A stretch of DNA of 9,144 nt from Candidatus Dojkabacteria bacterium (GCA_020429495.1 JAGQLJ010000099.1:1-9144); one strand, 5' to 3'. Shown: positions 1-7,344, counted from the first letter of the stretch. Numbers and translations are program-made. Notes: generated from the letters alone by a model not told the origin.

Positions 1-44
1 ACATGAACTAGGCTAATACAAAATGTCTTTTAATGTTATTAATG

Positions 45-92
45 GTTATTGATAGTAATTATTAGCAAGACAACTTAATAACTATCAATAAC
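45..92. repeat. AT-rich inverted repeat upstream of the uvrB fragment
   Basis: The arms GTTATTGATAGT (45-56) and ACTATCAATAAC (81-92) are perfect 12-bp reverse complements separated by 24 nt. In so AT-rich a leader this could be chance, a weak stem-loop, or an operator-like site. There is no T-run after it, so it does not look like an intrinsic terminator. No coding potential is visible in 1-164. Confidence 0.4.
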
Positions 93-103
93 TACAAATT
101 ACA

Positions 104-132
104 GCTAATTGCTATTATATCAATGAATTAGC
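104..132. repeat. Short inverted repeat just upstream of the uvrB promoter
   Basis: GCTAATT (104-110) and AATTAGC (126-132) form a 7-bp perfect inverted repeat with a 15-nt loop, ending 17 nt before the extended -10 element. A further copy, GGCTAAT at 11-17, could pair with 127-133 instead. The recurrence of this heptamer around one promoter may mark a regulator site, but its AT content makes chance occurrence likely. Confidence 0.3.
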
Positions 133-149
133 CTCACATAGTTAACTGC

Positions 150-158
150 TGCTATAAT
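150..158 (+). promoter_or_regulatory. Extended -10 promoter for the uvrB fragment
   Basis: TGCTATAAT is a perfect extended -10 (TGnTATAAT). No convincing -35 lies 16-18 bp upstream, which is typical of extended -10 promoters. The ATG at 165 begins 6 nt after the hexamer, so transcription would start at or next to the start codon and give a leaderless mRNA. There is no Shine-Dalgarno sequence. This is the best evidence that the truncated gene is expressed from its own start. Confidence 0.6.
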
Positions 159-164
159 TACTCC

Positions 165-1070
165 ATGGCAGAACTACCAAAAGATTATGAAGGAATAGTC
201 TATCAGATTATTAGACCTACGGGCTTGCTAGATCCAATTGTTGAAGTTAGACCTTCACTTCCAGAAACGTTTGAAAATTTAAAGACTTATGTAGAAAAAT
301 ACGGCTATCAAGATATGCCTCTCTACTCTGCTAGTAGTTGGGATAATCCTCAGATTCCTGATTTATTAAATGAAATAAAAGTAAATATAGAAAAAGGTGA
401 AAGAACTTTAGTAACTACTCTAACTAAAAGAATGGCAGAAGAACTTTCAGATTATCTTTTAGAAAAAAATATTAAATCAAAATATTTGCATTCAGATATT
501 GATACAGTTGAAAGAGTTGAAATACTAAGAGATTTAAGAAAAGGACTTTATGATGTTGTTGTAGGAATTAATTTATTAAGGGAAGGATTGGATTTACCAG
601 AAGTTTCAACAGTTGCAATTATTGACGCAGATAAAGAAGGATTCTTAAGGTCAGATACAAGTTTGATTCAAACTATTGGACGAGCAGCAAGACATGTAAA
701 TGGAAGGGTTATTATGTATTGCGACAAAATTACAGAATCAATGCAGCGAGCAATAGATGAAACAAGAAGAAGAAGAGAAATTCAAGAAAAATATAATGAA
801 GAGCATGGAATTACTCCAACAAGTATTAAAAAAGCAATTAAAGATCAATTAGAAAGATTATCTGTAGAAGAAGAGGAAGATGACATAAACAGTGCAAAAG
901 ATATTCAAGATATAAAGAAACAAGCAGAAGGATTTAAGGCACTAACTAAAAATAATAAAAGAAAGTTCTTAAAGGAACTTGAGTTTAGAATGAGTGTTTA
1001 TGCAGACATGATGGAGTTTGAAAAAGCTGCGGAGGTTAGGGATTTGATTGAGGATTTGAAAAAGAACTAA
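165..1070 (+). CDS. uvrB: UvrB C-terminal half (helicase domain 2 plus UVR motif), N-terminus absent
   Basis: UvrB is the damage-verifying helicase of UvrABC nucleotide excision repair in the cytoplasm. Visible in order are [10 protein letters not shown] (residues 15-24), [10 protein letters not shown] (81-90), [11 protein letters not shown] (107-117), motif [17 protein letters not shown] (133-148), motif [10 protein letters not shown] (169-176), the NEEHGITP region (211-218), an acidic linker (about 234-241) and a UVR motif with [11 protein letters not shown] (285-295) that would bind UvrA/UvrC. UvrB is usually about 650-700 residues; this has 301 and lacks the Walker A/B motifs and the DNA-clamping beta-hairpin. 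The start sits about where the family's SATP motif would be, and the frame has a stop at 129-131, so the window holds no N-terminal half. There are about 30 extra residues (31-61) relative to my recollection of E. coli UvrB. Alone it cannot hydrolyse ATP. It may be a 5'-truncated remnant, one half of a split gene, or an accessory UVR protein. Confidence 0.9.
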   Translation: MAELPKDYEGIVYQIIRPTGLLDPIVEVRPSLPETFENLKTYVEKYGYQDMPLYSASSWDNPQIPDLLNEIKVNIEKGERTLVTTLTKRMAEELSDYLLEKNIKSKYLHSDIDTVERVEILRDLRKGLYDVVVGINLLREGLDLPEVSTVAIIDADKEGFLRSDTSLIQTIGRAARHVNGRVIMYCDKITESMQRAIDETRRRREIQEKYNEEHGITPTSIKKAIKDQLERLSVEEEEDDINSAKDIQDIKKQAEGFKALTKNNKRKFLKELEFRMSVYADMMEFEKAAEVRDLIEDLKKN

Positions 1071-1654
1071 GCTTCAGGCATATTATGCATTAAAGTTATA
1101 CAAACTGCATAAGTGTCAAAGTCATAACTTCCCTTTAAAATTGTTCTTGCTTGCTTATAACTAACTCCAGATTTATAAGTAATTTTTAAATTACTTTCAG
1201 CAGCAATCCTATTAATATCAAAAGGAATAGGTCTATTATCAAAATTTGTAACCATTATGTTGTTACTTTGAATATAGCTATCAAGTTCTGTTCTTTGGCT
1301 CAATAAATGTTGTCCTCTAGGAATTACCCCTCTAACAACTAGTCTGGCTTTACCAGTAGAATTTAACCTTTCTGACAAAGACTCTATACGGCTTCTTAGC
1401 TGCATAATAGAGCTATCTTTATATCCAACATCAAAATAACTTAATACTAAATCGTATTCACCTTGTTTTGGAATATCTTTAAGATGAGTAAAATTATTCA
1501 TATTTGTTAACTCTGTGCACTCATCACCTAATTGCAAAATAGTTTGATGGTTTAGATTTTTTGAAACACTATTTATATCTGATGCATAACCGAATGCAGG
1601 TAAAAGTATAGCTGCAGGAATAGTTGGATTTTCAGTTTGAATTAGTGTCTCCAT
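1067..1654 (-). CDS. Unrecognised protein, possibly a degenerate Rossmann/methyltransferase-like fold
   Basis: I chose the ATG at 1654 (195 aa, [10 protein letters not shown]...). The TAG of the upstream gene ends one base before it (TAG-A-ATG), which suggests translational coupling; a TTG at 1672 would add six residues and overlap that gene by 17 nt. No Shine-Dalgarno, signal peptide or membrane segment is seen. Residues about 35-110 read like alternating beta strands and helices: TILQLGD, then [11 protein letters not shown], then a long helix and ARLVVRG. This resembles the later strands of a SAM-dependent methyltransferase, but no glycine-rich SAM-binding motif is present, so the assignment is only a suggestion. 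The stop overlaps the stop of the uvrB fragment by 4 bp, tail-to-tail. Its tight pairing with the next upstream gene suggests a shared function that I cannot name. Confidence 0.7.
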   Translation of the reverse strand: METLIQTENPTIPAAILLPAFGYASDINSVSKNLNHQTILQLGDECTELTNMNNFTHLKDIPKQGEYDLVLSYFDVGYKDSSIMQLRSRIESLSERLNSTGKARLVVRGVIPRGQHLLSQRTELDSYIQSNNIMVTNFDNRPIPFDINRIAAESNLKITYKSGVSYKQARTILKGSYDFDTYAVCITLMHNMPEA

Positions 1655-1655
1655 T

Positions 1656-2177
1656 CTAGTTAAAATCAGCAATGTTAATAACTAATCTAGCTTCTATAAT
1701 CCCAAGAAGAGTTCTTGATTTACTAACACCCTCTAACTTTTTCTGAATAACATACTTTTCGTTCATCATAAATGCTTGTCCAGTTTGTTTAAATATCTCT
1801 GCAAAATAGTTTTCTAATGACATATAATGCACTTTAACTAAATCTTCAAAGGATTCTTCGAATCTAGTACTATTTATACTTCCTAAACCTTTGTGAATGA
1901 ATTCTAATCTAAAAGGTATGGATACTTGATATTTTGCCCAACTGAAATCTTTTCTAATGTCCTTTTCAGTAATTTCTAATATCTCAATATTATTTGGATC
2001 TATTTTGGATGTTCTAGAAATTTTTGGAGGACAATCCACCCTAGATATTGCTATATGTATTGCATTTAAAGCATTTGTTGAAATCGCATCTAAAAAAGGT
2101 ATTCCATACTCAGCAGAACCAGCTGAATCTAAGTCGCCGAGCATATCATCATTGTTATCTTTATTTGGATCTTCCAC
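1656..2177 (-). CDS. Unrecognised soluble protein with an acidic N-terminus
   Basis: This is a 173-aa protein from a GTG start; an in-frame stop lies five codons upstream of the GTG and no ATG is available at that end. The first 20 residues are rich in Asp and Asn (EDPNKDNNDDMLGDLD) and probably disordered. The remainder looks like a mixed alpha/beta domain with one cysteine, ending in a hydrophobic strand (ARLVINIADFN). No catalytic motif, membrane segment or signal peptide is seen. It is first in a two-gene minus-strand unit, with the next start one base past its TAG. It is divergent from mnmA across a 45-bp gap. On the minus strand TTGCAT (2228-2223), 17 bp and TATTAT (2205-2200) could be its promoter, overlapping the mnmA promoter. 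I do not recognise the family. Confidence 0.7.
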   Translation of the reverse strand: MEDPNKDNNDDMLGDLDSAGSAEYGIPFLDAISTNALNAIHIAISRVDCPPKISRTSKIDPNNIEILEITEKDIRKDFSWAKYQVSIPFRLEFIHKGLGSINSTRFEESFEDLVKVHYMSLENYFAEIFKQTGQAFMMNEKYVIQKKLEGVSKSRTLLGIIEARLVINIADFN

Positions 2178-2188
2178 ATTAAAATCGA

Positions 2189-2217
2189 ATTACAGAGCGA
2201 TAATAATATAGTATAAT
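2189..2217 (+). promoter_or_regulatory. Sigma70-type promoter of mnmA
   Basis: ATTACA (2189-2194, 4/6 match to TTGACA), an exact 17-bp spacer and TATAAT (2212-2217) form a good housekeeping promoter. The mnmA ATG at 2223 lies only 5 nt past the hexamer, so the transcript should begin at or within a base or two of the start codon. The same 45-bp gap must also serve the minus-strand pair. Confidence 0.65.
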
Positions 2218-2222
2218 TATAT

Positions 2223-3293
2223 ATGCAAGTAGAAAAAGATAATTCAAACACAAAAATATTTGTAGCTCTGTCTGGTGGAGTTGATTCTGCCGTTTCTGCA
2301 GCACTTTTAAAAGAACAAGGTTATGACGTGACTGGAGTTTACATGAAAAACTGGTCTGGAGATGACTTTGGTATACAAGCAGATTGCCCATGGGAAGAAG
2401 ATCAAGCTGATGCAGAGGCAGTTTGTAAGCATTTAAATATTCCTTTTAGATCATTTAATTTTGAAAAACAATACAGAGAAAAAGTTGTTGAGTACTTTTT
2501 TGATGAATATGCAAAAGGACGAACTCCAAATCCTGATGTAATGTGTAATAAAGAAATTAAGTTTAAGCTATTTCTGGAAAAAGCATTGATAGAGGGAGCA
2601 GATTTAATAGCTACAGGACATTATGCGCAAGTAGAAGAAAGAAACGGTTTATATAAACTGATTGAAGGCGAAGATCCAAATAAAAATCAGGTTTACTTTT
2701 TGTACTCTATTAATCAAGAACAATTATCTAAAACGCTTTTTCCTGTTGGACATTTAAATAAATCTGAAGTAAGAAAACTTGCAGATAAATTTGGACTTCC
2801 AAATAAAAATAAACCAGATAGCCAAGGAATATGTTTTATTGGTGAAATTGATGTTCTCAAGTTTTTGATGGCAAATATTCCTAAAAAACCAGGAAAGATA
2901 GTTGATATTGATACAAAAGAAGTTGTTGGCGAACATGAAGGCATATATTTTTATACAATTGGCCAAAGAGCAAGAATTCCTAATCAAAAAGAAGCTTATT
3001 ATTATTGCAACAAAGATATAGATCAAAATATTATGTATGTGTGTCATGGAGAGAATCACTCTTCTCTACTTCAGTCTGAAGTAAATATTGAAAATTGGCA
3101 TTGGATTGGCAACCAGCCAACTAAAGAAGACTTAACAGCGGTTATTAGATATAGGCAAAAGCCTAGATCAGGTAAGATTGATATAGAGAATAAAAAATTT
3201 ATTTTTGATAAGCCACAACGAGCTGTTGCATCTGGTCAAAGTCTTGTGGTGTTTGATGGAAAAATTTGTCTTGGTGGTGGAATCATAAAATAG
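2223..3293 (+). CDS. mnmA: tRNA-specific 2-thiouridylase MnmA
   Basis: MnmA thiolates U34 of the tRNAs for Lys, Glu and Gln: it adenylates the uridine C2 carbonyl with ATP and then transfers sulfur carried as a persulfide. The protein has 356 aa, normal for the family. The N-terminal PP-loop SGGVDS is at 17-22, followed by GVYMKNWSGDD (38-48). TPNPDVMCNKEIKF (101-114) carries the first catalytic cysteine, C108. TGHYAQ (131-136), VYFLYSINQEQLS (157-169) and DSQGICFIG (199-207) follow, the last with the second catalytic cysteine, C204. The C-terminal part has FYTIGQRA (243-250) and ends in the typical LGGGII. All key residues are present, so it should be functional. The first nine residues precede the core strand; the ATG fits the promoter directly. 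A 48-bp gap separates it from the surface-protein cluster and no terminator is visible there. Confidence 0.97.
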   Translation: MQVEKDNSNTKIFVALSGGVDSAVSAALLKEQGYDVTGVYMKNWSGDDFGIQADCPWEEDQADAEAVCKHLNIPFRSFNFEKQYREKVVEYFFDEYAKGRTPNPDVMCNKEIKFKLFLEKALIEGADLIATGHYAQVEERNGLYKLIEGEDPNKNQVYFLYSINQEQLSKTLFPVGHLNKSEVRKLADKFGLPNKNKPDSQGICFIGEIDVLKFLMANIPKKPGKIVDIDTKEVVGEHEGIYFYTIGQRARIPNQKEAYYYCNKDIDQNIMYVCHGENHSSLLQSEVNIENWHWIGNQPTKEDLTAVIRYRQKPRSGKIDIENKKFIFDKPQRAVASGQSLVVFDGKICLGGGIIK

Positions 3294-3341
3294 ATAACTA
3301 AATATTGATTTTCTGCTCATTATCCATTAACTTTATTGTAG

Positions 3342-3779
3342 ATGGATAAAAATCAAGCAAAAATAAATAGAATACTTCAAATATGGCTTTTTTCAACAGT
3401 TTTACTTATGCTTCTTGGAATAGTTTTAGTATTTTCAAATGACTCTTCCCTAATAGATATTAGTGTATCTGACTCAGAATATAATTCATTATTGGCACAT
3501 TCTAAAGCTGGTGCTTGTCTTGGTGATTTTACAAATGATGGAATTGTTGATGTTGAAGATTTAAGTTTCTTTATAAAAAATACAGGTTTTTCACCTTCTA
3601 CAGCAGACTCAATTTTATTAACTGGTGAATCATTAGCATTAAATTTAGATACACAAGATACAAATTATTGGGATGTAAAAGACTATTTAATTTTTGAAAA
3701 AAACTTTGAAGAATTTTCTGCTGCAGGCCCTGGGAAATGTAGTGTGTTCAGATTAGCTGACATTCAATTGCATAATTAA
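3342..3779 (+). CDS. Small membrane-anchored dockerin-like protein
   Basis: This is a 145-aa protein with one N-terminal hydrophobic helix (about 11-31) and an exported C-terminal part. Residues 59-133 form a two-repeat dockerin-like module. The first repeat, CLGDFTNDGIVDVEDL, has EF-hand-like calcium ligand positions D62, T64, D66, D70 and D73. The second, around LDTQDTNYWDVKDY, has D103, Q105, D111 and D114 in canonical spacing. Helices after each loop carry the F-x2-NF-like pattern seen in the two larger proteins. C59 and C133 bracket the module and probably form a disulfide. Unlike its two larger relatives it has no Cys-rich modules. Dockerins bind cohesins, and the next gene, with a 1-nt TAATG overlap, encodes a cohesin-like protein, so the pair is probably translationally coupled and may interact. 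No Shine-Dalgarno is seen. The dockerin call rests on motif pattern alone. Confidence 0.75.
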   Translation: MDKNQAKINRILQIWLFSTVLLMLLGIVLVFSNDSSLIDISVSDSEYNSLLAHSKAGACLGDFTNDGIVDVEDLSFFIKNTGFSPSTADSILLTGESLALNLDTQDTNYWDVKDYLIFEKNFEEFSAAGPGKCSVFRLADIQLHN

Positions 3780-4378
3780 TGAAGAAAGATAGTAAAAAGC
3801 TACAATTTGACAGTATAACTAAAAGATTAGTAATAGTTTGCATATTTACCACATTTGTTGCTATATCTATCTGGCTCTACTATTTTCTATCTGTAACTAA
3901 AGCAGATGCATTGCCTAGCACTGGAAGTAATTTACCAAGTGTTGATACTTTGGCGAATTTTAATTTAAAGTTTGATCAAGAACAATTAATACTACCTTTA
4001 AATGAGGAGCAAGTAATTTCTTTGAAATTAGATGGATCTGTAGAAGATATTATTTCTGCAAAGTCAGTAATTCAATATGACTCTAGCGTTATAGAAGTTG
4101 TAAATCAAACAGAATCAACACTCTTTGATTTTTATATTGGTAATTCAGTAGATTCAGCACAAGGATTAATGACTTTATCTGGAGCTTTAACCAAAACAAG
4201 TTCTAAAAAATCTGGTACTTTTTCTCAAATAACTATAAAAAGAATTGCTGAAGGAGAGACTGCGATAAAACTTTTTGGCGAGAGTGAAGGAAAACAAGGT
4301 GGATCTCAATATTCAAAAGTGGTAACAGTCTATGGACCAAGCTATCCAACTCAAACGCAAATAATAAAAATACTTTAG
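3779..4378 (+). CDS. Membrane-anchored cohesin-like protein 1
   Basis: This is a 199-aa protein. A positively charged N-terminus precedes a hydrophobic helix (about 16-37) and a short Ser/Pro linker (about 45-58). An all-beta domain at about 60-189 resembles cohesin: SAKSVIQYDSSVIEVVN (93-109), LFDFYI (115-120), LSGAL (133-137), a late strand and QYSKVVTVYGPSY (177-189). The strand pattern (strand, 'SA..V..YD...', 'LFD.YI', 'LSG') matches the second cohesin-like protein of the cluster, so the two are paralogues. No cysteines lie outside the membrane helix. The ATG overlaps the preceding stop (TAATG), implying coupling. Cohesins are the receptors for dockerins, and three dockerin-like proteins are encoded next to it. 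It could instead be another Ig-like beta-sandwich; specificity cannot be told from sequence. Confidence 0.65.
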   Translation: MKKDSKKLQFDSITKRLVIVCIFTTFVAISIWLYYFLSVTKADALPSTGSNLPSVDTLANFNLKFDQEQLILPLNEEQVISLKLDGSVEDIISAKSVIQYDSSVIEVVNQTESTLFDFYIGNSVDSAQGLMTLSGALTKTSSKKSGTFSQITIKRIAEGETAIKLFGESEGKQGGSQYSKVVTVYGPSYPTQTQIIKIL

Positions 4379-4429
4379 AAGTCAATTATCACAACTATCT
4401 TATTGAAATCTGGCCCAACATATATTAAA

Positions 4430-4457
4430 TTGAATAGAATCAATATACTTATATAAA
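4430..4457 (+). promoter_or_regulatory. Putative promoter of the 545-aa Cys-rich protein gene
   Basis: TTGAAT (4430-4435), a 16-bp spacer and TATAAA (4452-4457) lie in the 83-bp gap after the first cohesin gene. The ATG at 4462 is 4 nt past the hexamer, again implying a leaderless start. An alternative -10, TATACT, is at 4444-4449. The whole gap is AT-rich, so chance matches are possible. Confidence 0.45.
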
Positions 4458-4461
4458 AGTC

Positions 4462-6099
4462 ATGACTAAACAAAAAACTCTATTACTAGTTTGGATACTA
4501 GTAGCATTTATACTCTCATTGGTTGGTGGTTTTAAGTATCTTTCAAATCAAAATGGTTCAAATGATGTATCAGTGGCTGATAATGCGTATAACTGTACAG
4601 GTGGGTGTGTTTACCTTGGAACGTCAACAGATTATGCTATTGGAACTTTATGTCGAGGTAGCGCTTCAGGAGGTGCAAAAGATCAATATACTAATACTTG
4701 CTATAAATGTATTGGTGATAATAACTTCGCTCCACAAGATAGCGTTTCAGCATGTAATATTTGTTATGGTCAATGCGTTGGAGATTCAGCAATAACAGAG
4801 TATTCACAAGGTGAACAATGTGCAGTAACAAATGATTCTGCAGTTGAAACGGGTGTATCAACAGGAACAGGCCAAGCAGCAATTCTTTCATGTAATAATG
4901 GACTTTGGGAATATTCAACTCAAGCAAAGTGTTTTGGGCAATGTAGAGGTGATAAGGCAGGATCATTATACGATCAGGGATATACATGTTTAGATCCTAG
5001 AACAGATAATTATTGTTGGGTATGTGAAGACCCTAAAATTAAAGGACATGGAGAATACGGTGGAATGAATTATTACGAAATAGGTAATTCAAAATGTGAT
5101 TCAGTAAGAGCACAAGTTCCAACATATACTGATCCAAACTCACCAGATAGACCTATTGCAGTTTACTGTACTCCTGAAACTCAAGATACATGTATAAACG
5201 ATATTGTTGATGGGGGTGCTCCAAGAAATTATGCAGTAGGTGAAATTTGCCATACAACACTAAAAGTATCTTCCCAATATTATGGAACATATAAATGCGT
5301 AAATAACGGAGCCGGCACTGGTGTATTTACAAAAGAAAATGTAACTCAAAAATGTGAATCAGAAGGAACACTATACGATTTAGGTGAAACAATTACTTGG
5401 TTGAGTAGTTGTTATCAATGTACAAATCCAGGCGAAAAAACAAGCATAAATGGTACTTTAGTTGGTGGATTTACACTAGTTGATTCTGCAGCTTGTCCAA
5501 CACTAACTGGTAGTGATGTTCAAAATCCAGGAGACACATGTACAAATGAAGTTAAAACTTGTCCTGGTGGTGCAACTGTTACAAGAAATGCAAATAGACA
5601 ATGTGACTTTGATCCATGTCCTGTTGTAAATAATCAGAGTTGTACAGGAATTTGTAAAGGAGATACTGATCTAAAAGAATATGGTGTTGGAACAACTTGT
5701 TTTGGAGGAACAGTTGATACAACTTCTAGTTGTTATGAATGTACGGGAAACGGTTTTTTAACAAGAGAATCAACAGTTTGCCAAACAGGTCAAGGAATTG
5801 GAGGTGGAGTTAGTATATTTGACCCTGACAATAATCCAACAGCGGGTACTGGACACGATAAAGTTGGAGCATGTTTAGGTGATTTGAATGAGAATCAAAC
5901 AGTTGATTTACAAGACTTTGCACAATTTGCAAAATTATTTAACAAAGTGTTAACTGGCGATGAAAGAAAATTTGATATTGTAAATCCAAATCCAAGTGAA
6001 TTTATTATAAACCTAGACGACTTTGCACAATTTGCAAAGAACTTTGGAAAAGACACAACTAACTGCTCTAAACGAGAGGTTGCGTTAACTATAAATTAA
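4462..6099 (+). CDS. Cys-rich modular surface protein with C-terminal dockerin-like module
   Basis: This 545-aa protein has one membrane helix (about 7-22) without an obvious cleavage site, then an exported part with 36 cysteines, an even number. Cys spacing gives repeating units. Module A is C-x3-C-x14-C-...-C-x2-C-...-C (45-98, 157-212, 394-440), with the text pattern C..GD.....Y..G..C....CY.C. Module B has four Cys (101-144, 236-279). A third A-like unit (298-345) lacks the second and third Cys. A different Cys unit (360-386, KTCPGG and CDFDPCP) sits before the last A. The order is TM-A-B-A-B-A*-X-A-dockerin. The dockerin-like module (471-535) has a canonical first loop (D474, N476, N478, D482, D485), a longer second loop ending at D520, and bracketing cysteines C471 and C535. 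The disulfides imply an oxidising, extracellular location. It would bind the neighbouring cohesin-like proteins. No enzyme motif is seen. Confidence 0.85.
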   Translation: MTKQKTLLLVWILVAFILSLVGGFKYLSNQNGSNDVSVADNAYNCTGGCVYLGTSTDYAIGTLCRGSASGGAKDQYTNTCYKCIGDNNFAPQDSVSACNICYGQCVGDSAITEYSQGEQCAVTNDSAVETGVSTGTGQAAILSCNNGLWEYSTQAKCFGQCRGDKAGSLYDQGYTCLDPRTDNYCWVCEDPKIKGHGEYGGMNYYEIGNSKCDSVRAQVPTYTDPNSPDRPIAVYCTPETQDTCINDIVDGGAPRNYAVGEICHTTLKVSSQYYGTYKCVNNGAGTGVFTKENVTQKCESEGTLYDLGETITWLSSCYQCTNPGEKTSINGTLVGGFTLVDSAACPTLTGSDVQNPGDTCTNEVKTCPGGATVTRNANRQCDFDPCPVVNNQSCTGICKGDTDLKEYGVGTTCFGGTVDTTSSCYECTGNGFLTRESTVCQTGQGIGGGVSIFDPDNNPTAGTGHDKVGACLGDLNENQTVDLQDFAQFAKLFNKVLTGDERKFDIVNPNPSEFIINLDDFAQFAKNFGKDTTNCSKREVALTIN

Positions 6100-6115
6100 T
6101 CTTTAACTAATTACT

Positions 6116-7300
6116 ATGGAATCTATGCAAATGGATAACACCAGTTCAAAAGGCAGCAAAAAAGATCTAAGAATGATACTTGTAATATGGATAATTGTTG
6201 CACTATTTGCTGTAGTGTTTGGTGGAAAACAATATTTTGAAAATAGACCAGGAGATGTTTCAGTTGGAAGCACAACAGTTTATTGTGATGGAGCATGTTT
6301 AGGGTTTGGACTTGATAAATATGCAGTAGGGACAGCATGTTTGGGGGATCCAACAGTGGTTCCTGGCTCTGATAGCACATGTTATGTATGTGGAGCAGAT
6401 GGAAATTTTACAGAAACAACAAGAAACTCATGTAGTCATTGTTATGCACAATGTTTAGGAGATCCATTTGTTACTCAATATAACAATGGAGATCAATGTT
6501 ATAACGGTGGTTCTGGATATCCATATGGTGTCTACACTTGTGATAATGGACAATGGGTTCGAGGCGAGCAAAATAAATGTGCAGGACAGTGTGCAGGTGA
6601 CGGAGCATATACTCTTTACGATAAAGGACACTTATGCGCAGTAGATAATGTATGTTATGAATGTACAACACCAGGTGCAGAAGAGCTTGGAGGATTCTCA
6701 GTTGTTGATAATGCTAAATGCGATGCAGTTGCAACAGGTGGCGCAAGTTGTAGAGCAAAGTGTGTTGGAGATACAGCAGAACGGGAATACTCTGATGGTA
6801 GTCAATGTAATGCAGGTACAACAGCTGAAGGAAACTATGGAACATATACATGTAATAATGGAACTTGGGAAGTTGCAACAACACCTAAATGCGTAAATCA
6901 AGCGCCTGGAGATAGACCAGGTACACTATATGATGTTGGGTTTGCATTTGAATGGGTAGGCTCATGTTATCAGTGTGTTGATCCGTCAGCAGAATATCTA
7001 GGTGGTTTTGCAGCAGTTGACTCAGCAGTTTGTGCAGCACAAGGTTCACTAAATCCTGGCCATTCACAAGTTGGTGTTTGCTTAGGAGATTTAGACGTTA
7101 GTGGAAAAGTTGACCTAAATGATTTTGCTGCTTTTGCAAAGAATTTTGGAGTACAACTAGTTGATACATGGTACTATGACTTAACCACAGATGGCGGAAG
7201 TTATTTGTTAACAATTGAAGATTTTGCAATTTTTGCAAAGAATTTTGATAAGGATGGCAGCACTTGCATAAAGCGAGAGGTTGAGTTGCCAAGACCTTAA
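6116..7300 (+). CDS. Paralogous Cys-rich surface protein with C-terminal dockerin-like module
   Basis: This 394-aa protein starts 16 nt after the previous stop, so it is very likely co-transcribed. In-frame ATGs at codons 4 and 6 are alternative starts. A charged N-terminus (KGSKKDLR) precedes one membrane helix (about 20-37). There are 26 cysteines after it, again even: A (57-106), B (109-142), A (155-202), B (212-246), and an A-like unit (259-306) missing the second and third Cys, then the dockerin-like module (322-384). This is the architecture of the upstream 545-aa protein without its X-A insert, so the pair arose by tandem duplication. The first dockerin loop has D325, D327, S329, D333 and D336; the second runs D355 to D369, three residues longer than canonical. 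C322 and C384 bracket the module, and the tail KREVELPRP matches KREVALTIN of its paralogue. Ligand and partner are unknown; the cohesin-like neighbours are the obvious candidates. Confidence 0.85.
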   Translation: MESMQMDNTSSKGSKKDLRMILVIWIIVALFAVVFGGKQYFENRPGDVSVGSTTVYCDGACLGFGLDKYAVGTACLGDPTVVPGSDSTCYVCGADGNFTETTRNSCSHCYAQCLGDPFVTQYNNGDQCYNGGSGYPYGVYTCDNGQWVRGEQNKCAGQCAGDGAYTLYDKGHLCAVDNVCYECTTPGAEELGGFSVVDNAKCDAVATGGASCRAKCVGDTAEREYSDGSQCNAGTTAEGNYGTYTCNNGTWEVATTPKCVNQAPGDRPGTLYDVGFAFEWVGSCYQCVDPSAEYLGGFAAVDSAVCAAQGSLNPGHSQVGVCLGDLDVSGKVDLNDFAAFAKNFGVQLVDTWYYDLTTDGGSYLLTIEDFAIFAKNFDKDGSTCIKREVELPRP

Positions 7301-7344
7301 ATATACTTTATTCTATATACAATAGTTATTATTCAAAAAATAAA

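Noticed and set aside
1..164. N-terminal part of uvrB, an intein or a self-splicing intron before the truncated gene
   Set aside because: All frames are AT-rich without UvrB-like residues; no intein splice motif or group II domain V-like hairpin is visible, though the window starts too close to exclude one upstream.
1655..1672. TTG start adding six residues to the minus-strand 195-aa protein
   Set aside because: It would overlap the upstream gene by 17 nt, while an ATG lies one base past that gene's TAG, a common coupled arrangement.
4462..7300. CxxC pairs as zinc-binding or rubredoxin-like sites
   Set aside because: They lie in exported, Cys-rich modules with even Cys counts, where disulfides are more likely.
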